Shown: positions 1 through 11,050 of the stretch, piece by piece
How positions within the stretch are numbered: position 1 is the stretch's first letter
Layout: every line of letters starts with the position of its first letter
Source: Zea mays
Lineage: Eukaryota > Streptophyta > Magnoliopsida > Poales > Poaceae
Assembly: GCF_902167145.1 (NCBI RefSeq)
Contig: NC_050105.1
Location: 138,183,988 to 138,247,987, forward strand
Reading direction: 5' to 3'
Length of the DNA: 64,000 bases
Translations under genes and position numbers: made by a program
The notes under the pieces: generated by a model
Told to the model about the DNA's origin: nothing
Database searches by the model: none
Seen by the model: the letters and a program-made list of their open reading frames with translations, nothing else

Positions 1-1008
1 AGCGCTCATTCCATAGGGATTAAACCCATCTGTGGCCAACGCAACACGTACATTACGAGCCTCTTCGGCTTTCTCACGGTGAATGGCATCAAAGTGTTTT
101 CATGCTTCACCATCAGATGCGTGCACCATCTTGTCAGGATTGTATCATTTTCCATTTTTGTGCCATGTCATCTGTTTTGTGGATTCCTTTGTCATGTACA
201 GACGCTGGATCTTCGGAATGAACGGAATGTGTCGTAGGATTGTCAAGGGGATGTCGAGCTGCCTCTTCTGTTCATCACCAGAGTCTACCTCCATGAACCT
301 AGACGATTTACACTTGGGACAGTACTTTGCCTCCGCGTATTCTTTCCTAAATAGCACGCAGCCCTTCGGACAAGCATGAATCTGCTCATACGTCATCTTG
401 AGTGCACGAAGGAGTTTTTGTGCCTCGTACATGCTCTTTGGCAGAACGTGATCATCCGGAAGCAGGCTCCCAGTAACCGTCAATAAGTCATCGAATGTGT
501 CTCTACTCATGCTGTACTGCGACTTGAACGCCATTACACGCCCAATGGCATCCAATTGAGAAACCTTTGTCTGGCTGTGAAGGGGCTTTTGTGCTATGTC
601 GAACATGTCGTAGAACGCCTTTGCAGTCGGCTCTGGCTCGTCATCCATACATCCTCCCGTGTATTGTGCCTCCTGATAGTCGTTCAACATATCCGCTACC
701 CCCGCATCCGCGTCATAATCCTCGACACATTGTCTCAGCACTTCCTCTCTCGTACGATGCGCTTCACCATGAAAGATCCACCGAGTATAGCCCGGCGTAA
801 ATCCATTCTTCCAAATATGTTCCACTATGGCCTTCTTTGGTTTTCTTTTCCGGTTGGCACATTTGCTGCACGGGCATGGGACTAGACTCGCTCCTTTAGC
901 AGCTTCGTCATATGCCTGTTCCACGAAATCATCGGTCTTTCTAATCCATTCAGTGGTGACATCGTTCCTTCCTCTACAGCCCGTGTACATCCACTCACGG
1001 TCCTCCAT
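1..1008 (-). pseudogene. CACTA (En/Spm) TNP2-type transposase, N-terminal part, broken
   Basis: The minus-strand frame opens at the ATG at 1008 (MEDREWM) and starts with a transposase-associated domain. This has a CPCSKC zinc-binding cluster about 45 residues in and ends near a WIFHGE motif. A TNP2-like part follows, with a CPKGC...CPKC metal-binding pair. This order is typical of plant CACTA transposases, which cut the element ends in the nucleus. The frame is interrupted by TGA at 145-147 and again at 100-102. Reading past both stops keeps recognisable TNP2 sequence (an ATDGFNPYG motif) to the window edge. Both stops look like single transitions (Arg CGA to TGA, Trp TGG to TGA). The rest of the gene lies outside the window. 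The family call is firm; the copy is a non-functional pseudogene. Confidence 0.85.
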
Positions 1009-1794
1009 AACATATATAACCAAAGCCTATCAATAGAAAATTTCGGCAGCACCTCCCCTGCACGGGGAGGTTTCCAAAACCTGCAAATAAAAGTATCAGC
1101 ACTATAGCCGACACGCAGATATACAAACGACACGATGGCCACCAATCACATCTAATCGGCATCCATATCCACCATCACATTATATAGAAACTATTTTACT
1201 AAACATATCCACCATCACATTATATGATTTTATTCACATTAATGGTGAAATCACGTGCACTCCTAACACATTTTGGGGCCTACTTTCTAAATGAATTTTG
1301 GGGAAACAAATGAACCAAACCTAAACAATTATTTAATACCCTAATCAATTACAAATACAAACATAAACAATCTACTCCACTACATTATACAATTACAAAT
1401 ATCATTCACATCACATTATATATTTAACAAATACCATTCACAATTATAAATATCATTCACAATTACAAACAAATGAACTAAAGTTTACATCACCTTGACT
1501 TGCAGGGAGGCGCGTGGGCAACCTGGTGGCAGCGGTGGTCCGGGCGCGTGTGGCTGCCGGACTTCGGTGGTGGGGGGCGGGCCGGGCGCGTGGGGGCGGG
1601 CGGCGGGAGGACGACGGCGTGGGGCGCGGCCGGACGGCGGCGACCCGGCGCGTGGGGCGCGGATGGACGGTGGCGGGCGGGCGGCGGGCCGGTGGCGACG
1701 TACCGGGCGGGTGGCAGGAAGCAAGTGAAAGGAGAGAAGGAAAGGAGAAGAGAGAAGAGGGCTGCGGGCGGCGGTATACTTACCTTCTTTGCTG
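1009..1794. other. Non-coding flank of the CACTA transposase
   Basis: No gene is supported here. From 1140 to 1490 the DNA is AT-rich, with repeated short words built on attacaaat and atcattcaca. From about 1495 to 1730 it turns very GC-rich, and this is the only reason several overlapping frames stay open there. The stretch lies upstream of the transposase start, so it may be leader or promoter DNA of the same CACTA element. Confidence 0.5.
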
Positions 1795-3181
1795 AGTGCC
1801 TGTGATCTGGCACTCGGCAAATTTTTTTTTAAATTTAAAAATATACTTTGCCGAGTGTCGGATTGCGGGCACTCGGCAAAGCTGTCTTTGTCGAGTGCTA
1901 GCTGAATAGGTACTCGGCAAAGATCTGTTTTAGGGTCTTTGCCAAGTGCCAACGGACAGGCACTCGGCAAAGATATCTTTGCAGAGTGCTAGCTGGACAG
2001 GCACTCGGCAAAGATCTGTTCTAGGGTCTTTGCCGAGTGCCAGAGGTCAGGCACTCGGCAAAATATATTTTATTTTTTTTATTTTTGGCAACCAAATATT
2101 TTGTGGTGTGTTCCTACACTATGTAGACCTACAAGTACCATTTTGGTACAATTATAAAAGTGTTTTTTATAACTATTAGATTTAGTTTGTTTATTTGAAT
2201 TTCTTCGGAAAATTCAAATTTGAACTGCAAGTCACTCGAAACTTGGAAAACCCTGCATGCAAAAATTATATTTATGCTATTTGGCACAAGTTACGACTAA
2301 TTTCAGGAGGGGACCGGAAACTTCGAGCACCAACCTGACTAAACATGGCCGTGAACTTGCCATCCACATGTTTAAAAATTATATAAAACACAAACAAAGT
2401 CAGAAAATCATGAAACTTGTCAACATGTCATGATATCATATATAGAGACTGTGATAAAAATCTGAGAAAGTTTCGAAAAGGTTATGACGCACTATGTGTA
2501 GAAACCAAAGAGATCTACACATGAAATTATAGAGTTTCAATGTGGATCTCTTAGATTTCTACACATAGTGCGTCACAGCTTTCTCGAAATTTTCTCAAAT
2601 TTTTATCACAGCCTCTATATATGATATCATGACATGTGGACAAGTTTTATGATTTTCTGACTTTATTTGTGTTTTATACAATTTTTAAACATGTGGATGG
2701 CTAGTTCACGGCCATGTTTATTTAGCATGTTGCTCGAAGTTTTTGGTCCGCTCCTGAAATCGATCGTAACTTGTGCTAAATAGCATGGGTATCATTTTTA
2801 CATGCACGGTTTTCCAAGTTTCGAGTGACTTGCAGTTGAAATCTGAATTTTCCGAAGAAATTCAAATAAACGAACTAAATCTACTAGCTATTGAAAACAC
2901 TGTTATAATTGTCTCAAAATGGTACATGTAGGTCTACATAGTGTAGGAACATACCACAAAACGTTTGGTTGCCAAAATTTAAAAAAATATGCTTTCCCGA
3001 GTGCCCAAAAAAGGCACTCGGAAAAGAGGTCTTTGCCGAGTGTCAGCTGGTTGACACTCGGCAAAGAATCCTCTTTGCCGAGTGCCAACCCTCGGCCATC
3101 GGTAAAGGTTAACGACCGTCAGCTTTAGACGGCCGCTGACGGCTCTTTGCCGAGAGCCACCTTCGCCGAGTGTCTATAAGA
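1795..3181. mobile_element. CACTA-type subterminal repeats on both sides of a foldback
   Basis: Copies of ctttgccgagtgcc and its reverse complement ggcactcggcaaag are dense at 1795-2062 and again at 2992-3175, often facing each other across 15-30 bp. Such short, inverted, high-copy subterminal motifs are what the DNA-binding protein of CACTA elements recognises. The outer CACTA termini and target duplication were not found. The right edge is cut by the retrotransposon LTR that starts at 3183. It may be the end region of the element whose transposase lies at 1-1008, or a separate miniature derivative. Confidence 0.6.
2087..2975. repeat. Long inverted repeat, arms about 440 bp, centre near 2531
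   Basis: The left arm runs from ggcaaccaaa (2087) inward, and the right arm mirrors it out to tttggttgcc (2975). Matching landmarks include the cacaccacaaaa/ttttgtggt pair near the ends, the cgaaacttggaaaacc/ggttttccaagtttcg pair and the tgacgcactatgtgtagaaa/tttctacacatagtgcgtca pair near the centre. The arms are diverged but clearly palindromic. Transcription through them would give a long hairpin RNA. No coding potential was seen. Confidence 0.8.
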
Positions 3182-3182
3182 A

Positions 3183-4377
3183 TCCTAAATAGATTTTGGT
3201 GGTTGAATTGCCCAACACAAATAATTAGACTAACTAGTTTGCTCTAGTCTATAAGTTTTACAGGTGCCAAAGGTTCCCAGTAGACCAATAAAAATACCAA
3301 GAAAGGGTTCAAACAAAGAGAGCTAAAGAAATCCCAGAGGCACCCTGGTCTGGCGCACCGGACTGTCCGGTGTGCCACCGGATAGTGTCCGGTGCACCAG
3401 GAAACTCGACGCTGAACTCCTCACCTTCGGGAAAATGAGAGGGCGCTCCGCTATAATTCACCAGACCGTCCAGTGAGGCACCGAACATTGTCCGGTGGCA
3501 CACCGGACTGTCCGGTGTGCAAGCGGAGCAACGGCTACTTCAAGCGCAACAGTCGACTGCAACGTATTAAATGCGCGCCAGCGCGCGCAGAGGGCAGAGC
3601 ACGCGCAGCAGGCGCACCAGACAGTCTACAGGACCTGTCCGATGCACCACCGGACAACCAGAGGCCCCACCAGTCAGAGCTCCAACGGTCGAACCCTAAC
3701 AGTCGGGTGACGTGGATGGCGCACCGGACAGTGTCCAGTGGCGCACCGGACTGTCCGGTGCGCCCGTCGACAGCAGCCTCCACCAAACGGCTAGTTTGGT
3801 GGTTGGGGCTATAAATACCCCAACCACCCCACATTCAATGGATCCAAGTTTCTACACTTCTACACCTTACAAGAGCTATAGCATTCAATATAAGACACAC
3901 CAAAGAGATCAAATCCTCTCCCAACCCCACACAAAGCTTTAGTGATTAGAGAGAGAGATTTGTTGTGTTCATTTGAGCTCTTGCGCTTGGATTGCTTCGT
4001 TTCTTTCTCATTCTTCTTGTGATCAAACTCAATTGTAACCAAGGCAAGAGACACCAATTGTGTGGTGGTCCTTGCGGGGACTTTGTGTCCCGTGTGATTG
4101 AGAAGAGAAGCTCACTCGGTCTAAGTGACCGTTTGAGGGAGGGAAAGGGTTGAAAGAGACCCGGTCTTTGTGACCACCTCAATGGGGAGTAGGTTTGCAA
4201 GAACCGAACCTCGGTAAAACAAATTCTTGTGTGTCACTCCTTATTCGCTTGCGATTTGTTTTTCACCCTCTCTCGGACTCGATTATATTTCTAACGCTAA
4301 CCCGGCTTGTAGTTGTGATTAACTTTGTAAATTTCAGTTTCGCCCTATTCACCCCCCCCCCCTCTAGGTGACTTTCA
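3183..4377 (+). repeat. 5' LTR of the Sirevirus, outer end truncated
   Basis: It aligns with 11051-12248 from tcctaaatag onward and ends in gactttca just before the primer-binding site. The first roughly 27 bases seen in the 3' LTR (from tgaaagggaaatagg) are absent, and CACTA-type DNA abuts directly. It contains clusters of caccggacagtgtccggtg-type palindromes and a TATA box at 3810-3817. The two LTRs differ at many sites, several at CG dinucleotides (ccgg against ccag or ctgg). Confidence 0.9.
3801..3825 (+). promoter_or_regulatory. TATA box inside an 8-bp inverted repeat, Sirevirus LTR
   Basis: TATAAATA (3810-3817) is framed by ggttgggg (3801-3808) and ccccaacc (3818-3825), a perfect inverted repeat. 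The 3' LTR keeps the box at 11685-11692 with one arm mismatch. The antisense LTR fragment has tatttata in the matching place near 12712. Position and sequence fit the core promoter of the element. Confidence 0.6.
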
Positions 4378-4379
4378 AT

Positions 4380-4391
4380 TGGTATCAGAGC
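4380..4391 (+). other. Primer-binding site (initiator Met tRNA type)
   Basis: TGGTATCAGAGC starts two bases after the 5' LTR. This is the usual plant copia sequence complementary to the 3' end of initiator methionine tRNA, which primes minus-strand DNA synthesis. Confidence 0.85.
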
Positions 4392-4425
4392 CCGGTGCTT
4401 CATTAGAGCCTAACCACTCGAAGTG

Positions 4426-7015
4426 ATGTCGGGAGATCACGCTAAGAAGGAGATGGAGACCGGCGACAAGCCCACTACAAGCCATGGGAAGGCTTCATCG
4501 GAAGAGTCCCGCAACAAGGGAAGGGGAAGGAGAAGAAATCCTCTTCCCACAAGTCGCATCGGAGTGGTGACAAGAAAAAGAAGATGAGGAAGGTGGTCTA
4601 CTACGAGACCAATTCTTCATCTCTTTCCACCTCCGGCTCCGACGCGCCGTCCATTACTTCTAAGCGCCATGAGCGCAAGAAGTATAGTAAGATTCCTCTA
4701 CGCTACCCCCGTATTTCAAAGCGTACTCCTTTACTCTCCGTTCCTTTAGGCAAACCACCGTTTTTTGACGGTGAAGATTATAATATGTGGAGTGACAAAA
4801 TGAGGCATCATCTAACCTCACTTCACACAAGCATTTGGAATGTTGTTGAGTTTAGTGTACAGGTACCATCCGTAGGGGATGAAGACTACGACTCCGATGA
4901 AGTAGCCCAAATTCACCACTTTAACTCCCAAGCCACCACTATACTCCTCGCCTCCTTAAGTCGAGAGGAGTATAATAAGGTGCAAGGGTTAAAGAGTGCG
5001 AAGGAAACTTGGGACGTACTCAAGACCGCACACGAAGGAGACGAGGTGACCAAAATCACCAAGCGGGAGATGATCGAGGCGAGGACCCTCAAGCCATGTA
5101 CAACCGCTTGAAGACCTTGGTGAACCAAGTGCGCAACCTCGGGAGCACCAAATGGGATGACCATGAGATGGTCAAGGTTATTCTAAGATCCCTCGTTTTT
5201 CTTAACCCCACGCAAGTTCAATTAATTCAAGGAAATCCTAGATATACACAAATGACCCCCGAGGAAGTAATAGGTAATTTTGTGAGCTTTGAGTTGATGA
5301 TCAAAGGCTCAAAGAAAATTATCGAGCTTGATGGCCCCTCAACGTCCGAAGCACAACCGGTCGCATTCAAGGCAATGGAGGAGAAAAAGGAAGAATCTAC
5401 ATCAAGTAGACAACCCATCGACGCCTCCAAGCTCGACAACAAGGAAATGGCACTCATCATCAAGAGTTTCCGCCAAATCCTCAAGCAAAGGAGGGGGAAG
5501 GATTATAAGCCCCGCTCCAAGAAGGTTTGCTACAAGTGTGGTAAGCCCGGTCACTTTATTGCCAAATGTCCTATTTCTAGTGACAGGGGCGACGACAAGA
5601 AGGGGAGAAGAAAGGAAAAGAAGAGGTACCATAAGAAGAAGGGCGGCGATGCCCATGTGTGCCGCGAGTGGGACTCCGACGAGAGCTCCACCGACTCCTC
5701 CGACGAGGACGTCGCCAACATCGCCATCAACAAAGGACTTCTCTTCCCCAACATCGACCACAAGTGCCTTATGGCAAAAGACGGCAAAAGGAAGAAGGTT
5801 AAATCTAAATCCTCCACTAAATTTGCTTCCTCTAGTGATGAAGACAATTCTAGTAATGAAGAGGATAATTCATTTACCCTTTTTGCCAACCTTAACATGG
5901 AACAAAAGGAGAAGCTAAATGAATTGATTAGCGCTATTCATGAAAAGGATGAACTCTTGGACAGCCAAGAGGACTTCCTAATTAAGGAAAATAAGAAACA
6001 TGTTAAGGTTAAGAATGCTTATGCTCTAGAAAAGGAAAAATGTGAAAAATTATCTAGTGAGCTAAACACTTGTCATGATGTTATTGCCAACCTTAGAAAT
6101 GAAAATGCTAAATTAATTGCTAAGGTTGATTCAAATATTTGTGATGATTCATATGCCAATCTTAGAAATGATCATGCTATTTCTATTGCTAAGATTGAGA
6201 AATTAAATGACTCCCTTGCTAGCCTTAGATGTGAAAATGAAAAATTGATTGCTAAGGCTAAAGAATTAGATGTTTGCAATTCCGATCTTAGAAGTGAAAA
6301 TGATATTTTACATGCTAAGATTGTTGAACTAAAAACGTGCAAACCCTCTACATCTACCATTGAGCATGTTTCTATTTGCACTAGATGTAGAGATGTTGAC
6401 ATTGATGCTATTCATGATCATATGGCTTTAATTAAACAACAAAATGATCATATAGCTAAATTAGATGCTAAAATTACCGAGCATGAACTTGAAAATGAAA
6501 ATTTTAAATTTGCTCGTAGTATGCTTTATAGTGGGAGACGCCCTGGCATCAAGGATGGCATTGGCTTCCAAAAGGGAGACAATGTCAAACTTAATGCCCC
6601 TCCTAAGAAGTTGTCTAACTTTGTTAAGGGCAAGGCTCCCATGCCTCAGGAAAACGAGGGTTACATTTTATACCCTGTCGGTTATCCCGAGCATAAAATT
6701 AGGAGAATTCACTCTAGGAAGTCTCACTCTAGCCCTAATCATGCTTTTATATATAAGGGTGACACATCTAGCTCTAGGCAATCAACCCGTGCTAAATTGC
6801 CTAAGAGGAAAGCTCCTATTGCATCAAATGATCACAATGTTTCATTTAAAACTTTTGATGCATCTTATGTTTTGACTAACAAATCTGGCAAAGTAGTTGC
6901 AAAGTATGTTGGGGGCAAACACAAGGGAGCAAAGACTTGTGTTTGGGTACCCAAAGTTCTCGTCTCTAATGTTAAAGGACCCAAAACTGTTTGGGTACCT
7001 AAAGTCAAGAACTAA
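4426..7015 (+). pseudogene. Sirevirus gag, frameshifted
   Basis: Gag packages the element RNA. The ATG at 4426 (MSGDHAKKE) opens in one frame. The reading moves to a second frame before 4584 and to a third near 5090, where a short stretch seems to be deleted after KREMIE. Visible parts are a conserved gag core at about 4740-5330, a CCHC knuckle (CYKCGKPGHFIAKC) at 5528-5569, a lysine-rich stretch at 5580-5640, acidic serine clusters at 5660-5870, and a long coiled coil at about 5900-6530 built from repeated NLRNE/SLRCE units. The frame ends at 7015. The long coiled-coil gag is a Sirevirus trait. Two frameshifts make it non-functional. Confidence 0.85.
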
Positions 7016-7020
7016 ACTTG

Positions 7021-10000
7021 TTTTGTAGGTTTATGCATCAGGGGGCTCAAGTTGGATCATTGATAGCGGGTGCACAAACCACATGACAGGGGAGAAGAAG
7101 ATGTTCTCCTCTTATGAGAAAAACTAGGATCCCCCAACGAGCTATCACATTCGGGGATGGAAATCAAGGTTTGGTCAAAGGATTGGGTAAAATTGCTATA
7201 TCTCCTGACCATTCTATTTCCAATGTTTTTCTTATTGATTCATTAGATTACAATTTGCTTTCTGTATCTCAATTATGCAAAATGGGCTACAACTATCTAT
7301 TTACTGATGTAGGTGTCACTGTCTTTAGAAGAAGTGATGATTCAGTAGCATTTAAGGGAGTGTTAGAGGGTCAACTATACTTAGTTGATTTCAATAGAGC
7401 TGAACTCGACACATGCTTAATTGCTAAGACCAACATGGGCTGGCTCTGGCATAGCCGACTAGCACATGTTGGGATGAAGAATCTTCACAAGCTTCTAAAG
7501 GGAGAACACATTTTAGGACTAACCAACGTTCATTTTGAGAAAGACAGGATTTGTAGCGCATGCCAAGCCGGGAAGCAAGTTGGAACTCATCATCCACACA
7601 AGAACATCCTAACGACTGACAGGCCACTTGAGCTCCTCCATATGGACCTATTCGGCTCGATCGCTTACATAAGCATCGGCGGGAGTAAGTACTGTCTTGT
7701 TATTGTGGATGATTATTCTCGCTTCACTTGGGTGTTCTTTTTGCAAGAAAAATCACAAACCCAAGAGATCTTAAAGGGATTCTTGAGATGGGCTCAAAAT
7801 GAGTTCGGCTTAAGGATCAAGAAAATTAGAAGCGATAATGGGACGGAGTTCAAGAATTCTCAAATTGAAGGCTTCCTTGAGGAGGAGGGCATCAAGCATG
7901 AGTTCTCTTCTCCCTACACGCCACAGCAAAATGGTGTAGTGGAGAGGAAGAATAGAACTCTACTGGACATGGCAAGGACCATGCTTGATGAGTACAAGAC
8001 ATCGGATCGGTTTTGGGCCGAGGCGGTCAACACCGCTTGCTACGCCATCAACCGGTTGTATCTACACCGAATCCTCAAGAAGACATCTTACGAACTACTA
8101 ACCGGTAAAAAGCCCAATGTTTCATATTTTAGAGTCTTTGGTAGCAAATGGTTTATTCTTGTTAAAAGAGGTAGAAAATCAAAAATTGCTCCTAAGGTTG
8201 TAGAAGGCTTTTTACTAGGATATGATTCAAACACAAGGGCATATAGAGTCTTTAACAAGTCCACTAGACTAGTTGAAGTTTCTTGTGACATTGTGTTTGA
8301 TGAGACTAATGGCTCTCAAGTAGAGCAAGTTGATCTTGATGAATTAGATGATGAAGAGGCTCCATGCGTCGCGCTAAGGAACATGTCCATTGGGGATGTG
8401 TGTCCTAAGGAATCCGAAGAGCCCATTAAAGCACAAGATCAACCATCCTCCTCCGTGCAAGCATCTCCACCAACCCAAGATGAGGATGAGGCTCAAGATG
8501 ATGAAGAGGAAGATCAAGAAGATGAGCCACCTCAAGAAGACGACAATGATCAAGGGGGAGATGCAAATGATCAAGACAAGGAGGATGAGCAAGTTGCAAG
8601 GCCGCCACACCCAAGAGTCCACCAAGCAATTCAACGAGATCACCCCGTCAACACCATCCTCGGCGACATTCATAAGGGGGTAACCACTAGATCTCGTGTT
8701 GCACATTTTTGTGAGCATTACTCTTTTGTTTCCTCTATTGAGCCACACAATGTAGAGGAAGCACTTCAAGATTTGGATTGGGTGATGGCGATGCAAGAGG
8801 AGCTCAACAACTTCACGAGGAATGAGGTATGACATTTAGTTCCACGTCCTAACCAAAATGTTGTAGGAACCAAGTGGGTCTTCCGCAACAAACAAGACGA
8901 GCATGGTGTGGTGACTAGGAACAAAGCCCGACTTGTGGCCAAGGGTTATTCACAAGTCGAAGGTTTGGATTTCGGTGAAACCTATGCACCCGTAGCTAGG
9001 CTTGAGTCCATTCGTATATTATTAGCCTATGCTACTTACCATGGCTTCAAGCTTTACCAAATGGACGTGAAAAGTGCCTTCCTCAATGGACCAATCAAGG
9101 AAGAGGTCTATGTTAAGCAACCTCCCGGCTTTGAAGACAGTGAGTATCCTAACCATGTCTATAGGCTCTCTAAGGCGCTTTATGGGCTCAAGCAAGCCCC
9201 AAGAGCATGGTATGAATGCCTAAGAGATTTCCTTATTGCTAATGGCTTCAAAGTCGGAAAGGCCGATCCTACTTTATTTACTAAAACTCTTGCAAATGAT
9301 TTGTTCGTATGCCAAATTTATGTTGATGATATTATATTTGGGTCTACTAATGAATCTACATGTGAGGAATTTAGTAGGATCATGACACAAAAATTTGAGA
9401 TGTCAATGATGGGGGAGTTAAAGTACTTCTTAGGATTTCAAGTGAAGCAACTCCAAGAGGGCACCTTCATTAGCCAAACAAAGTACATCCAAGACATTCT
9501 AAACAAGTTTGGGATGAAGGATGCCAAGCCCATCAAGACACCCATGGGAACAAATGGGCATCTCGACCTCGACACGGGAGGTAAATCCGTAGATCAAAAG
9601 GTATACCGGTTGATGATAGGTTCTTTACTCTATTTATGTGCTTCACGGCCGGATATTATGCTTTCTGTATGTATGTGTGCAAGATTCCAAGCCGATCCTA
9701 AGGAAGCTCACCTTAGGGCCGTAAAACGAATATTGAGATATTTAGTTTATACTCCTAAGTTTGGCCTTTGGTACCCCAGGGGATCCACATTTGATTTAAT
9801 TGGTTATTCCGATGCCGATTGGGCAGGGTGCAAAATCAATAGAAAGAGCACATCGGGGACTTGCTAGTTCTTGGGAAGGTCTCTGGTGTCTTGGGCTTCA
9901 AAGAAGCAAAATTCTGTGGCTCTTTCAACCACCGAAGCCGAGTATATTGCCGCAGGCCATTGTTGCGCGCAATTGCTTTGGATGAGGCAAACCCTAAGGG

Positions 10001-10272
10001 ACTATGGTTACAAATTAACCAAAGTTCCTCTTCTATGTGATAATGAGAGTGCAATCCGCATGGCGGATAATCCCGTTGAGCATAGCCGCACTAAACACAT
10101 AGCCATTCGGTATCATTTTCTAAGGGATCACCAACAAAAGGGGGATATCAAGATTGCATATGTTAGCACCAAAGAACAATTAGCCGATATCTTTACCAAA
10201 CCATTGGATGAACAAACTTTTACCAAACTTAGGCATGAGCTAAATATTCTTGATTATAGGAATTTTTATTGA
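7021..10272 (+). pseudogene. Sirevirus pol (protease, integrase, RT, RNase H), broken
   Basis: Domain order is Ty1/copia. The protease motif DSGCTNHM is near 7062, in a different frame from what follows. A TAG and an extra C in the run at about 7124-7135 separate it from the rest. The GAG-pre-integrase region is at about 7440-7600, and the integrase core at about 7620-8050, with DLFG, SDNGTEF and the PQQNGVVERKN segment. An acidic linker lies at 8290-8600. Reverse transcriptase (8830-9560) has [12 protein letters not shown] and YVDD (about 9319-9330). RNase H ends at 10272. In-frame stops are TGA 8830-8832 (Trp position) and TAG 9865-9867 (Gln position), both explained by single transitions. 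It once encoded replication enzymes but is now dead. Confidence 0.9.
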
Positions 10273-11050
10273 TGTCTTGCATACATAGCTCATATATATA
10301 CCTTTGATCATCTCTTTCATGTGCTATGACTAATGTGTTCTTTTAAGTCCATTTCATGCTAAGTCATAGATTGAAAGGGAAAAGGAGTCTTCGGCGAAGA
10401 CAAGGCTTCCACTCCGCTTCATCGATTCATTCATCCTTCGCCGTCGCTCCACCTCTCCAACTTTGGTATAATCTTCACTCCTTTATTTTTGTCCAAAGGG
10501 GGAGAAAGTAGTTTAACAAGGGCTTATATTTCACTCAAATATCCGTTTTTGGCGATTCATGCCAAAGGGGGAGAGAGTATTAGGCCAAAGCAAAAGGACC
10601 GCACCACCACCAATTTCAAAAATTTATTTGGTATGGAGTCTATTAATTGGTGAAGTTATCTTATTTTGGTATAATTTCAAATTGGTAATACCCTCTTCAA
10701 AATTAATATTTAAAACCCTCTTGAACACTAAGAGGAGGATTTCGTTAAGGGGGAGTTTTGTTTAGTCAAAGGAAAAGCATTTGAAACAGGGGGAGACAAT
10801 TTCATTTACCTTTGACTATCTGCAAAAGAACCTTGAAAAGAATTTCTAAAACTTTTTGCAAAAACAAAACTTGTGGTGCAAGTGTGGTCCAAAATGTTAA
10901 TAAAAAGAAAAGACATCCATGCGCATCTAGTAAGTATTATTGGTTTCATTCCAAGAAACCTTTGCACTTACATTATGCAAACTAGTTAAATTCTGCACTT
11001 CTATATTTGCTTTGGTTTGTGTTGGCATCAATCACCAAAAAGGGGGAGAT
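10273..11050 (+). repeat. Multiple polypurine tracts before the Sirevirus 3' LTR
   Basis: This 780-bp non-coding stretch has five copies of an aagggggaga-type tract, at 10495-10508, 10563-10577, 10747-10759, 10787-10798 and 11037-11050. Only the last touches the LTR and would prime plus-strand synthesis. Repeated tracts in this position are a described signature of Sireviruses. A gattgaaagggaaaagg word near 10371 also resembles the LTR edge. No gene was seen. Confidence 0.8.

Noticed and set aside
1485..1970. Overlapping long frames on both strands in GC-rich DNA
   Set aside because: Low-complexity Pro/Arg/Gly sequence open in several frames at once; no domain and no conserved start.
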